Assembly (NCBI GenBank): GCA_024276995.1 | Contig: JAJRWB010000046.1 | Span: 24,552 to 88,551, forward strand | Origin: Candidatus Eiseniibacteriota bacterium | GTDB taxonomy: Bacteria; Orphanbacterota; Orphanbacteria; Orphanbacterales; Orphanbacteraceae | Direction: 5' to 3' | DNA length: 64,000 nt | Shown: in pieces, positions 55,340 to 64,000 of the stretch | Layout: the number at the start of each line of letters is the position of its first letter | Numbering within the stretch: the first letter of the stretch is position 1 | Translations under genes and position numbers: made by a program | The notes under the pieces: model-generated | The model's input: only the letters and a program-made list of their open reading frames with translations | What the model was told of the DNA's origin: nothing | Databases searched by the model: none

Positions 55340-55368
55340 ATCGTAGCGGAACGACGGTGTCGAGTCAA
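55340..55368 (-). promoter_or_regulatory. Promoter of the YIP1 operon
   Basis: Minus strand TTGACT (-35, 55363-55368), 17-base spacer, TACGAT (-10, 55340-55345). Confidence 0.68.
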
Positions 55369-55417
55369 CTTCCCGCGACAGGGGGTGACGCATGGGCGGT
55401 GGAGGGAAAATGAGCCG

Positions 55418-55446
55418 TTGTTTCCCGGACGGCCGGTCATTATGAT
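55418..55446 (+). promoter_or_regulatory. Promoter of the Lon-like protease gene
   Basis: TTGTTT (-35, 55418-55423), 17-base spacer, TATGAT (-10, 55441-55446), only about 20 bases before ATG 55467, giving a very short leader. Confidence 0.65.
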
Positions 55447-55466
55447 GAATAGGATGGACGTCGGGC

Positions 55467-58103
55467 ATGTCGGTGGAGGAGTATCGTGATTTCGTGGAGA
55501 GTCGTATGGCCGTAGAGCGCGGGAAGAGAACGGTCCGGAAGAAGAGAGGCACGAAGAAGGCCGCCCCCCCGGCGAAGAAGAAGACGAAGAAAGTCGCGAA
55601 GAAGAAGACGTCCCGGAAAAAATCCCCCCTCCTGAAGCGCATCGGTCCGAAAGCGGGACTGAAGGCGTCCGAGCTTTCCCGGACGATCGTCCCGGGAAGA
55701 TTCCCCTTCGGCAGCACCGCCGAACTTGAGCCGCTCAACGACATTGTCGGGCAGGATCGCGCGCTCAAGGCGCTCAGCCTCGGTGTGCGTCTGGGCGCAT
55801 CGGGTTACAACATCTACGTCAGCGGAGTGGCGGGAACGGGAAAAACCTCCACCGTCCGGCGCCTCCTCGACCAGATTCGACCGAACTGCCCCATGCTGAA
55901 GGATTACATTTATGTTTATAATTTCCATGTACCCAATGAGCCGATGTTGATTACCCTTCCGGCGAAAATGGGCCGCGTCTTCGCCGGGAAGATGGAGAGG
56001 CTCCTTCAGGTGGTGCGCGAGGAGATTCCCTCGACCCTCGAAGGGGAGGGGATCCTCTAGCAGAAGGAGGCGCTGGCACGGCGGTTTCTCGATCAGCAGA
56101 AGGAGCTGTTCACCTCTCTCGAGAAGGAACTGAAAGCGGCCGGCCTCGTGTTGAGCCAGGTCAAGATGGGGGCGGTGGTCCGTCCCGATATTATGATTCC
56201 GATGGGCGAGAATCTTTATTCCTTCGAGCAGCTCTCGACGCTCGTGGAGGTGGGCGAAATCGAACTCGACGAAGGGATCGACCTGGGGGAACTGGAGAAG
56301 ACGTACGAGCGGTTTCGGGCGAAGCTCCGAGCGATCATGAAGGAATCGCGCCGGTTGAACGCCACCATGGTGGAACGCCTCGAGGCGCTCGACAAGGAGA
56401 TCGCCGGCTATCTCGTGAGCGACCACATCGGGGATCTGAAAGAGGAGTACGCCGCGCACCCCCGGATTCTCACCTACCTGGACAGTTATCGGGAGCATGT
56501 TCTCGACAACCTGGGGGCGCTGCGCGCCGCCCACGCCAGGGAGGAGGACGACGACGGTTCCCGGCCCGCTTCTGAGGAGGAGTCGGTCTATCTTCCCTAC
56601 CAGGTGAACGTGGTGCAGGACAATTCGACCACCGACACATGTCCCATCGTGCTCGAGTCGAACCCGATGTACAACAACATCTTCGGCACCGTGGAGCGCC
56701 GCGTGACCCGGAGCGGGCAGACGGTCACCGATTTTACGCGAATCACCGCCGGCTCGCTTCTCCAGGCGAACGGCGGTTACCTCGTGCTGAACGCACAGGA
56801 CATCGTGACCGAGCCGGGCGTCTGGAAAACGCTGAAGAGGGTGCTGATCAACCGCGAGTTGGTGATCCAAGGGATCGAGGGATTGCTACAGGTGTCGACG
56901 GTCAACCTGAAACCGGAAGCGATCGACATCGATGTCACCGTGATTCTCGTCGGCTCGCCGCAGCTTTATTCCCTTCTCGAAAGGCACGACGAGGTGTTCG
57001 GGAAGATCTTCAAGGTTCGCGCCGATTTCGATCACGTCATGCCTTTCGACGAGACTTCGGCGGAGTGTTACGGTCGTTTCGTCGCCCAGATGACCGAGCG
57101 GGAAGAGACGCTCCCCTTCTCCGCCTCGGGCGTGGCGCGCCTTATGGAGCACGGCGTGCGCGTCGCCGGCGGCCGGGAGAAGATCTCGACCCGTTTCGGC
57201 GAGATCGCCGACGTGGTCCGGGAGTCGAGCTTCCTGTCGCGCGCGGAAGGGGCGGACGAAGTGGACGGTGCCATGGTGGAGCGCGCCGTCGAGGAACGGC
57301 GCGACCGTTTCCGTCTCGTCGAGGAAAAGGTTCGCGAGCGGTTCCGCGAAGGGATCGTCTTGATCGACACCGAGGGAGAGCGCGTCGGCCAGGTGAACGG
57401 GCTCGCCGTGCTGTCCCATGGGAAGAACCGGTTCGGAATCCCGTCGCGCATCACCGCCTCCGTCGCCCGGGGAAAGGCGGGGATAATCAACATCGAACGG
57501 GAATCGCGCCTATCGGGGAGCACCCACGACAAGGGAATCATGATCCTCTCCGGGTATCTCCGCGAACAGTTCACGCAGGATATTCCCCTCTCTCTCATCG
57601 CGAGTCTCTGTTTTGAGCAGTCATACGGTGGGGTGGACGGCGACAGCGCCTCCTCGACGGAGCTGTACGCCCTCCTCTCGGCGCTCTCGGAGGTGCCGAT
57701 CCGCCAGAGCTTCGCCGTCACCGGATCGGTGAACCAGAAGGGCGATATCCAGGCGATCGGCGGGGTGAACGAGAAGATCGAAGGGTTTTTCGCCCTCTGC
57801 CGGGAGCGCCGTCTCACCGGCGAGCAGGGCGTTCTGATTCCGGCGTCGAACCGGGGCGATCTCATGCTCAACGGCGATGTGCGCCGCGCGGTGAAACGCG
57901 GCCGGTTCCATATCCATGCCGTCGGCCGCGTGGAGGAGGGGATCGAAATCCTCACCGGCGTTCGCGCGGGGTCGAGAACTGCGAGAGGGGGGTGGGAGAA
58001 GGGGACGATCTTCCACCTCGTTCAGGAGAGGCTGAGAAAACTCGATGCCTCCCCCCACGGCAGGAAGAGCGCACCGGCGAGGAGGCGGAAGAGGAAGAGA
58101 TAG
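55467..58103 (+). pseudogene. Lon-like ATP-dependent protease (LonB/AAA_32 type) interrupted by an in-frame TAG
   Basis: One continuous frame of 878 residues broken only by TAG 56058-56060 (codon 198). Residues 1-65 are a Lys/Ala-rich tail (KKAAPPAKKKTKKVAKKKT) like histone H1. Then comes an AAA domain whose P-loop GVAGTGKT (120-127) lies before the stop, while the Walker B/sensor region (GGYLVLNAQDI) lies after it. The S16 protease domain has catalytic Ser727 (GDSASS) and Lys770 (NEKIEG), 43 residues apart as in E. coli Lon. The first restart after the stop is GTG 56148, which gives a 651-residue product without the P-loop. Homologues continue through this point without a break, and a single base change (GAG, AAG or CAG to TAG) explains it. 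It may be a real nonsense mutation, a sequence error or suppressed. Confidence 0.8.
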
Positions 58104-58128
58104 TCCCGCGCCCCGCCCAACGCTTTGA

Positions 58129-58157
58129 TTGACACGCGGCGCGACTTCCCTTACCAT
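58129..58157 (+). promoter_or_regulatory. Promoter of the radical SAM gene
   Basis: TTGACA (-35, 58129-58134), 17-base spacer, TACCAT (-10, 58152-58157), followed by GGAGGG and ATG 58181. Confidence 0.68.
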
Positions 58158-58180
58158 CCCGCCCACGGAGGGACGACAGA

Positions 58181-60034
58181 ATGCCCAATGCGCTTCTCGT
58201 GGCGCTTCGACAGCCGATCACCTTTTGGAGTTTCAACGAATCGTTGAAACTTATCGGAAAGAAATGCGCCTTCCCCCCTCTCGGCCTGCTCACCGTGGCG
58301 GGCATGCTCCCGTCCCGTTACGACCTCCGCCTCGTCGATCTCAACGTCGAAGAGCTTTCCGATGACGATCTCGCGTGGGCGGACTGCGTCGTCACCTCGT
58401 CGATGATCATACATTGGAATTCCCTCGAGGAGGTGATCGCCCGGGCGAACGGCCTTCGTGTGCCCGTCTTGTGCGGCGGACCGCTTCCGACGCAATACTA
58501 CGAGGAGATCGAGGGGGACGCCGTGTTCTATCTCGGCGAGGCGGAGAACGGCTTCATCGATATCGTCGACCGTCTCGCGGCGGGGGAGATCACCGGGAGG
58601 GAATACATCGACAGGCGAAAGGAGTTCCGTCCCCTCGACGATACGCCGGTTCCCCGGTGGGATCTGATCGATATGAACAACTACAACGATATGCTCGTCC
58701 AGATCACACGGGGTTGCCCGGAGAGCTGCACGTTCTGCAACATCCCCGCCCTCTACGGCAGGAAGACGCGGCTAAAGGAGGGGAGCCAGACGGTTCGGGA
58801 ACTGGAGGCGCTTTACCGGCGCGGGTGGCGCGGCTCGATCATGGCGGTGGACGACAATTTCATCGGGAACCGCGACAACATCGTGCGCGTCCTACGGGAG
58901 GAAGTGATTCCCTGGCAGAAGGAACGGAACTACCCGTTCCAGCTCTACACCCAGGCGAGTGTCCGCATGGCGGAGGATGCCGAGTTGCTCGACGTGATGC
59001 ACGAGGCCGGATTCGACCATGTCTTCTGCGGGATCGAAACACCGGTGGAGGAAAGTCTCAAGTTCATGGCCGCCCAGAAGAACCTGAAAGGTGAAATGAC
59101 GCTTCTCGAGAAGGTGAAGACTATACAGCGCGCCGGCTTCGAGGTGTCGGCCGGTTTCATCGTCGGACTCGATACCGATCCCGCCGATGTGGCGGAGAGG
59201 ATGATCGACTTCATCCAGGAAGCCGCCATCCCCGTTTCGATGGTGGGCATTCTCGGCGTTCTACGCGACACGCCCGACTACCGCCGCTTCGAGCGATCGG
59301 GGCGTCTCCGAAAAGGGGTGAAGTATTCGGGCGACTCCGGGCTCTTCCGGAAGGAACTCAGTTTCGTCCCTCTCATCGATCCGGAAGAGCTGTACGAGAG
59401 GCACAGGAAGATCGTGTCCACCATCTACACGCCGGCGAACTACTTCGCCCGGGTGAGAGGACTCGCCCGGCATCTCGGCAGGCTTCCGAAATCTCCCCGA
59501 AAGGTGAAGCGGACGGAGCTGCTCGGTGCGTTCCGGTCGCTCTGGATGCAGGGGGTGGTGAGCCGCTATCGCCTGGATTACTGGCGAATGCTGCTGGATA
59601 TCGCGTTCTCCGCTCCGGCGCAGATCCCGATGGCGCTGCGCATGGCGATCCAGGGCTATCACATGCTCACCGTCACCCAGCAGGCGCTCCAGGTGGCGCG
59701 GCTCGAAAGCTTCTGCGCCGAAGCGCTCGACATGTTCGAGAAATTCGCGAAGGGCGCCAGGAGCGCCGGCGGGAAGCTTCGCCCGAGGATCCCCGCTCTC
59801 GGCGGCGGGGAGATGCTCGCCTCTCTCGGCGGGCGTATCCGTGCCGCGGGCGCCCACGCATCGCCCAGCCACATGGCGGACGCTCTCCTCCAGGCCGCCC
59901 GGCAGCAGGCGGGAAGGCTGCGAAAGAGCTATCGTCCCCAGGCGACGAAGGCGCTGCGCGAGTTCCGCGAACGTCTCGAAGCGGTCATGCGGGAAAACGG
60001 TGTCCCGCCCATCGACAAGACCGCGGCCGGTTAG
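58181..60034 (+). CDS. B12-binding-domain radical SAM protein (DUF4070 type)
   Basis: 617 residues. An N-terminal cobalamin-binding-type Rossmann domain (about 1-150) opens with PPLGLLTVAGMLP and VDLNVEEL. The radical SAM barrel has CPESCTFC (Cys179, Cys183, Cys186), which holds the [4Fe-4S] cluster. FCGIETPVEESL and SAGFIVGLDTD are typical. From about 380 it carries the DUF4070 domain (GLFRKELSFVPL) found in hopanoid C-2 methylase HpnP and its relatives. A helical, Ala/Arg-rich C-terminal extension of about 100 residues is longer than usual. It probably methylates or rearranges a lipid or cofactor. No hopanoid gene is visible, so the substrate is unknown. Confidence 0.82.
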   Translation: MPNALLVALRQPITFWSFNESLKLIGKKCAFPPLGLLTVAGMLPSRYDLRLVDLNVEELSDDDLAWADCVVTSSMIIHWNSLEEVIARANGLRVPVLCGGPLPTQYYEEIEGDAVFYLGEAENGFIDIVDRLAAGEITGREYIDRRKEFRPLDDTPVPRWDLIDMNNYNDMLVQITRGCPESCTFCNIPALYGRKTRLKEGSQTVRELEALYRRGWRGSIMAVDDNFIGNRDNIVRVLREEVIPWQKERNYPFQLYTQASVRMAEDAELLDVMHEAGFDHVFCGIETPVEESLKFMAAQKNLKGEMTLLEKVKTIQRAGFEVSAGFIVGLDTDPADVAERMIDFIQEAAIPVSMVGILGVLRDTPDYRRFERSGRLRKGVKYSGDSGLFRKELSFVPLIDPEELYERHRKIVSTIYTPANYFARVRGLARHLGRLPKSPRKVKRTELLGAFRSLWMQGVVSRYRLDYWRMLLDIAFSAPAQIPMALRMAIQGYHMLTVTQQALQVARLESFCAEALDMFEKFAKGARSAGGKLRPRIPALGGGEMLASLGGRIRAAGAHASPSHMADALLQAARQQAGRLRKSYRPQATKALREFRERLEAVMRENGVPPIDKTAAG

Positions 60035-60068
60035 CATCGCTCTTCCAAGAAGTCCCGACCGGAATCGC

Positions 60069-60091
60069 CGGCGCCGGGTCGCCTGGCGCCG
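60069..60091. terminator. Possible hairpin between convergent genes
   Basis: CGGCGCC (60069-60075) pairs with GGCGCCG (60085-60091) in the 57-base gap between the radical SAM and BNR-protein stops. There is no T-tract on either side. Confidence 0.35.
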
Positions 60092-62755
60092 TTAACGGAT
60101 CAGCCGCAGCTTCGTCGTGAGGTTCCGCTCGCCGTCCCCCCGGATTGCGAGCCGCGCGAAGTACGTTCCGCTCGCCGCGTCGGCACCGGTGTCGCTCTTC
60201 CCGTTCCAGACGATACGATGCTCCCCGGCGCTCAGGATTCCCGCGGCGAGCACACGCACCCTCCGGCCCGCGATGTCGTATACCGCCAGGTCGATCCGCG
60301 TCGGTTCGTCGAGAGAAAACGACAGCGTTGTCGCCGGGTTGAACGGGTTCGGTGCGGCGCGGAAGAGGCGTGCCGCCCGAGGGGGCGTCCCGGTTGCGGC
60401 GGCGACCGTCGTGGCGGTGCTCAGGTCGATCGACCAGATCGACCGGCCGTGGGTTCCGGCGTAAAGCGTGCTCGTGGGGACGTGTATCTTGAGATCGTAC
60501 GTCGACACGGCGGGAAGGCCGGTGCCGAGCACGTTCCAAGTCGCGCCCGTGTCGGCGCTGAAGAAGACCCCCACGTCGGAGCCGACATAGAGTTTCGCCC
60601 CGTCGGTGGGATCGACGAGCATGCAGTTGATCGGAGCGTCTGGGAGATTCCCGCCGATGTCGCTCCACGTGACGCCGCCATTGGTGCTCCTGTAGATGTG
60701 GGAGATCGCCTCGTTCCACCTCAGCCCGGAGAACGTGGCGTAGAGAATCGAACTGTTTACAGGATCGAAGGCGACCCGCGTCACCCACCGGTTCGGGAGC
60801 GCGGCGGAGACGTCGGTCCAGTTCGTTCCCCCGTTCGTGGTGAGCCACACGTGGGAGTCGTCGGTGCCTGCGAGGATCGCGTCCGGGTTCGACGGCGACA
60901 CGGCGAGCGTGGTGATCGTGCCGTAGCCGGCACCCTGATCGCCGCCGGTGAGATCCCCCGAGACGGCGCTCCAGTTCGCCGCGCCGTCGGTCGATTTCCA
61001 AACACGGTACGTTCCGAAGTACATCGTCTGCGGCGAGCCGGGGGTCATGACGTACGGCGAAGACCAGTTTCGCCTGTCGGCGCCGTCGACGCCGTTCAAC
61101 CCCCACGAGAAGCTCTGGGCATCATCGGTCGACTTGTACATGTTTCCGAACTGGTACTCCACGAAGATCGTGTTCGAGTCGGTGGGATCGACGAGGCAGT
61201 AGAAACCGTCGCCACCGAAGATCGAACCGTATCCGTCCGGCGAACCGTCCACCGTACGAATTGTTCCGTTATCCTGGGTGCCGCCGTAGATCCGGTTCGG
61301 GTTCTGGTGGTCGATCTCGATGGCGTAGAACTGGTTCGTCGGCTGGTCGAGCAGCTTCGTCCACGAAGTGCCCGAGTTGGAAGACGAATAGACGCCCCCG
61401 TCGTTCCCTTCGAAGATCGTGCCCGGATTGAATGGATCGAACGCCATGGCGTGATGGTCGACATGGTTCGATCCGGCGACCTCGCTCCACGTCGATCCGC
61501 CGTCCTCGCTCCTGTAAAGGGGGACGCCCATGACGAAAACACGATCCGGGTTCGACGGATCGACGCGCACCTGCCCGAAGTACCATCCGAAGGTGCTCGT
61601 CATGCCGTCGAGCTGCGTGCCCCCCATTTTCGTCCACGTGTCGCCGTGATCGACCGATTTGTAGACGCCGTCGAAGGTGTTGTTGTTTTCGATGGAAGCG
61701 TAGACCACGTTCGGACTCGAAGCGGCGACCGAAAGGCCGATCCGGCCGACACCGGCGCCGGAGGGAAGCCCGGCGGTGAGTTTCGTCCACGTCGTGCCGC
61801 CGTTGTAGGAGCGATAGATGCCGCTCGACGGACCGCCCGAGCGGCGATACGTAAGCCCGCGGACACGCTCCCACATGGCGGCGTACACGGTGTCCGGCTT
61901 CGTCGGATCGATGGCGAGATCGATCGCCGCGGTGGAGTCGGTGACGAAGAGCACCTGTGTCCACGTGCTCCCCGCGTCGAGGGAGCGGTAGATGCCTCGC
62001 TCGCCCCCCGTGCCGAAGAGGACGCCGCACGCCGCCGCCCAGAGGCGATTCCCGTTCGATGGATCAACGACCACCCGACCGATATAACGTGAGTTTTGAA
62101 GGCCGATCGGCGCCCACGTGCTGCCGCCGTCGGTCGACTTGTACATGCCGTAGCCGAACCAGCTGAAGCTCGACGAGTTCGATTCGCCCGTTCCGGCGTA
62201 AAGGATGTTGCCGTTCGATGGATCGACGGCGATGTCGCCGATGGTGAGCACCGGCTGATCATCGAAGATCGGAAACCACGTGGCGCCAGCGTCGTCCGAT
62301 CGAAAAATGCCGCCGCTCGCCATGGCGGCGTACACACGACCGGCGGTGGATGGATCGAGTTCGAGGTCGGTCACCCGGGCGCCGATGTTGCTCGGACCCT
62401 TTTCGGACCACGCCGCCGGGGCGGCGTTCTTCATTCTCGAAGAGGCGCGCATCGCCTGCGCCTGTGCAACGGCTTCTTGGTATTGAGTGTAGTTGATCTC
62501 GTCGTACGGATAGGCCCGCTGGCGGAATGCCCAGTCGTTCGGCTCGGTTCCCGGTCCGTCCGGCTGTCCCTTCGAGCGCCTGGCGGAGCGTCGCTCGAGC
62601 TTCGCCTCCTTGGCGATTCGGGAGAGATCGGCCGGCGTGTATACCGGCGCACCGTCGCGGTCGGGTGCGCGCCCGGCTCCGGAGAATCGGCCGATCACGA
62701 CGAGAAGCGCCGGAAGAAGGAGGAGAGTGAGAAGGAGAATCGACCGGCGCTTCAT
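60092..62755 (-). CDS. Secreted BNR/sortilin-like beta-propeller with FlgD-like sorting domain
   Basis: 887 residues. ATG 62755 (GAGG eight bases upstream) opens a signal peptide or membrane anchor (LLLTLLLLPALLVVI). Residues about 110-780 contain many BNR/Asp-box repeats (S-x-D-x-G-x-T-W, e.g. STDGGSTWAP, SVDHGDTWTK), which build the ten-bladed VPS10/sortilin or xyloglucanase-type propeller. No sialidase or GH74 catalytic residues were pinned down. The last 85 residues are the FlgD-like PNPFNP domain (AAPNPFNPATTLSF... ending in TTKLRLIR), shared with the protein at 10811-12862. Probably a surface or secreted binding protein. Confidence 0.78.
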   Translation of the reverse strand: MKRRSILLLTLLLLPALLVVIGRFSGAGRAPDRDGAPVYTPADLSRIAKEAKLERRSARRSKGQPDGPGTEPNDWAFRQRAYPYDEINYTQYQEAVAQAQAMRASSRMKNAAPAAWSEKGPSNIGARVTDLELDPSTAGRVYAAMASGGIFRSDDAGATWFPIFDDQPVLTIGDIAVDPSNGNILYAGTGESNSSSFSWFGYGMYKSTDGGSTWAPIGLQNSRYIGRVVVDPSNGNRLWAAACGVLFGTGGERGIYRSLDAGSTWTQVLFVTDSTAAIDLAIDPTKPDTVYAAMWERVRGLTYRRSGGPSSGIYRSYNGGTTWTKLTAGLPSGAGVGRIGLSVAASSPNVVYASIENNNTFDGVYKSVDHGDTWTKMGGTQLDGMTSTFGWYFGQVRVDPSNPDRVFVMGVPLYRSEDGGSTWSEVAGSNHVDHHAMAFDPFNPGTIFEGNDGGVYSSSNSGTSWTKLLDQPTNQFYAIEIDHQNPNRIYGGTQDNGTIRTVDGSPDGYGSIFGGDGFYCLVDPTDSNTIFVEYQFGNMYKSTDDAQSFSWGLNGVDGADRRNWSSPYVMTPGSPQTMYFGTYRVWKSTDGAANWSAVSGDLTGGDQGAGYGTITTLAVSPSNPDAILAGTDDSHVWLTTNGGTNWTDVSAALPNRWVTRVAFDPVNSSILYATFSGLRWNEAISHIYRSTNGGVTWSDIGGNLPDAPINCMLVDPTDGAKLYVGSDVGVFFSADTGATWNVLGTGLPAVSTYDLKIHVPTSTLYAGTHGRSIWSIDLSTATTVAAATGTPPRAARLFRAAPNPFNPATTLSFSLDEPTRIDLAVYDIAGRRVRVLAAGILSAGEHRIVWNGKSDTGADAASGTYFARLAIRGDGERNLTTKLRLIR

Positions 62756-62835
62756 GGGGCATACCTCGCTCGTGTGTGAAAACGGCCTTTCGCCCGGGGA
62801 GATGGGATTACGTCGAGGGAGCGATCATTGACCCT

Positions 62836-62844
62836 ATTATAGCA
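62836..62844 (-). promoter_or_regulatory. Extended -10 promoter of the BNR-protein gene
   Basis: Minus strand TGC-TATAAT: perfect -10 (62836-62841) with the extended TGn element (62842-62844). No recognisable -35 lies at 17 or 18 bases, which extended -10 promoters tolerate. Confidence 0.6.
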
Positions 62845-62872
62845 TAATTGCCGCCTCCGCCGGGGGGTGGTT

Positions 62873-63766
62873 TCAGCGTGGCGTCACGAGGAGCTTCTCG
62901 CCCACGGCGGGCCTTTTGCCGGAGAAATCGAGTCTCGCCGCGCCCATGGAGCGATCGTGGCTGAAGGCGACGATCGTGTGGTCGGCGCGCGCGCGGTCGT
63001 AGAACTTCTTCCTCTCGTCGAGCGACGTGAGGGGGAAGAGGTCGTACGACATCACCCACGGCGGGGGAAGGTGGCTCGACGTGGGGAGAAGATCGCCGGC
63101 GAAGAGCACCGGTTCCTTGGCGTCCTCGAAGATCGGCAGGAGTTGGTACGGCGTGTGACCGTGGGAGAGGTTCCACGATACGCCGGGGATGTCGGGTCGG
63201 GGATCGTCCCCCGTGACGGGCGAGAGCCGGTCCGAATTCGAAAGGATCCGGAAATCCCTCTCGAGGAACGAGGCGCGGTCCCTGTCGGTGGGAGAGAGGG
63301 CGTGGGCGAGGTGTTTCTCGTGCACCCAGTGGCGGGCGTTCGGAAAGAGGAGCTTCGTTTCCCCTTCTTCTTCCCCCCACCCGGTGATTCCCCCGGCGTG
63401 ATCGAAATGAAGATGGGAGAGGACGACGTCGGTCACGTCGGCGGAGGTGAGTCCGAAAGAGTCGAGCGCGGCGCCCAGCGCGGCGGCGTCATGCTCCATG
63501 GCGAACCGCGCTGCTTCCTTTTCCGACCATTTCGGCCCCGCACCGGCGTCGACGAGAATGACGCGCCCCGCGTCCCGGTCGACGGCGAGGAGCACCCGCA
63601 GCGCCATGAGGATCCGGTTCCGGTCGTCCACGTCCTCGTTTTTTTCCCAGAGCACTTTCGGAACGACACCGAACATCGCCCCTCCGTCGAGCCGGTCCCA
63701 CCCCGCCACTACGGAGCGGATTTCGTAACTCCCCGCCCGGATCGTCTCTTTTCCTTGAACGCTCAT
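62873..63766 (-). CDS. Metallo-beta-lactamase-fold hydrolase
   Basis: 297 residues. The metal-binding motif H-x-H-x-D-H is at 118-123 (SHLHFDHAGG), with the second His in SHGHTPYQL, Asp in FAGDLLP and a C-terminal SHDRS. The layout fits lactonase/AHL-lactonase-like or general MBL hydrolases. The substrate is not predictable. ATG 63766 overlaps the stop of the preceding epimerase gene (ATGA) and GGAGG precedes it, so the two are one operon. Confidence 0.85.
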   Translation of the reverse strand: MSVQGKETIRAGSYEIRSVVAGWDRLDGGAMFGVVPKVLWEKNEDVDDRNRILMALRVLLAVDRDAGRVILVDAGAGPKWSEKEAARFAMEHDAAALGAALDSFGLTSADVTDVVLSHLHFDHAGGITGWGEEEGETKLLFPNARHWVHEKHLAHALSPTDRDRASFLERDFRILSNSDRLSPVTGDDPRPDIPGVSWNLSHGHTPYQLLPIFEDAKEPVLFAGDLLPTSSHLPPPWVMSYDLFPLTSLDERKKFYDRARADHTIVAFSHDRSMGAARLDFSGKRPAVGEKLLVTPR

Positions 63767-64000
63767 CCTTCCTCCCCCGATCGGCGCTGCGCGGCGCACG
63801 CCGGGCCGAGCAGCCTGGCGAATGTCTCGTTGAGCGAAGTTCGGCGCCAGCGTAGTTCACGCTCCGCCTTCGCCGGATTGTACCACAGGCGAAGCGTCGC
63901 CAGCCGGGCACGTCTGAGCGTCCACTTCGTCTTTCGTCTTGTCGCGCGGGCGATGAATTCGAAAGCGCGACCGCTCCACGTCAGCGCGGCCCGGGGTACG
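63763..64000 (-). CDS. C-terminal part of an NAD-dependent sugar epimerase/dehydratase
   Basis: The gene enters from the right edge; 78 residues are visible, ending at TGA 63763-63765. WYNPAKAERELRWRRTSLNE followed by TFARLL is the usual C-terminal substrate-lobe motif of extended SDR proteins (dihydroflavonol reductase-like and hopanoid-associated epimerases). The Rossmann core is outside the window. It is coupled to the metallo-beta-lactamase gene by a 4-base overlap. Confidence 0.65.
   Translation of the reverse strand, partial: VPRAALTWSGRAFEFIARATRRKTKWTLRRARLATLRLWYNPAKAERELRWRRTSLNETFARLLGPACAAQRRSGEEG

Noticed and set aside
56058..56060. TAG read as pyrrolysine or as part of a recoded genetic code
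   Set aside because: No Pyl genes or elements are seen, the protein is not a methylamine methyltransferase, and TAG ends many other genes in the window.

Overview
The window is 64 kb of GC-rich, gene-dense bacterial chromosome with about 43 protein genes. No rRNA, tRNA, CRISPR array, transposase or phage gene could be seen. Two secreted proteins carry the PNPFNP/FlgD-like C-terminal domain. The EF-G is of the spirochaete/planctomycete/mitochondrial (spd) type. There is also a tricorn-type protease and a set of multihaem cytochromes. Together these suggest a diderm from an uncultivated FCB-related lineage of the Eisenbacteria/Krumholzibacteria kind. That placement is inference from gene content, not a measured phylogeny.

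Layout. Positions 1-8956 (+): the tail of an unknown gene, then a tightly coupled respiratory operon. It encodes a pentahaem cytochrome, a molybdopterin-family Fe-S subunit, a four-cluster ferredoxin and an NrfD quinol-interacting membrane subunit (the Qrc / alternative complex III core). These are followed by a small membrane protein and tetrahaem, octahaem and monohaem cytochromes. Positions 9054-10388 (-) encode a haem-tagged outer-membrane barrel. Positions 10811-29530 form a maltodextrin/glycogen region: two secreted carbohydrate-binding-type proteins, a complete maltose-type ABC transporter, glycogen synthase, a GH57 4-alpha-glucanotransferase, a DUF4912 protein and a GH57 branching enzyme. 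A four-gene block sits inside it: a barrel-SppA fusion, a second haem-tagged barrel, YceI and a D-amino-acid-type aminotransferase.

Positions 29527-38087: methylmalonate-semialdehyde dehydrogenase, a ClC-type channel with CBS and TrkA_C domains, hflK-hflC with an AGCS amino-acid symporter, and an adenosine deaminase. Positions 38059-51694 are rich in peptidases (tricorn, secreted oligoendopeptidase F, M32 carboxypeptidase, gamma-glutamyltransferase), with a MoaD-MoaE fusion, endonuclease III, EF-G and a RecA-like ATPase. Positions 51792-64000: a membrane/spermidine-synthase/TPR fusion, a YIP1 protein, a Lon-like protease interrupted by an in-frame TAG, a B12-binding radical SAM enzyme, a secreted BNR-repeat protein, a metallo-beta-lactamase-fold hydrolase and the end of a sugar epimerase.

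How they work together. The first operon should oxidise menaquinol and pass electrons through at least 18 covalent haems to periplasmic acceptors. The carbohydrate region should import maltodextrins and build or remodel glycogen. A near-palindrome overlapping the promoter of its first secreted protein is a good candidate operator. Many intergenic regions hold TTGnnn-(17/18)-TAnnnT pairs, so ordinary sigma70-type promoters can be placed for most transcription units.
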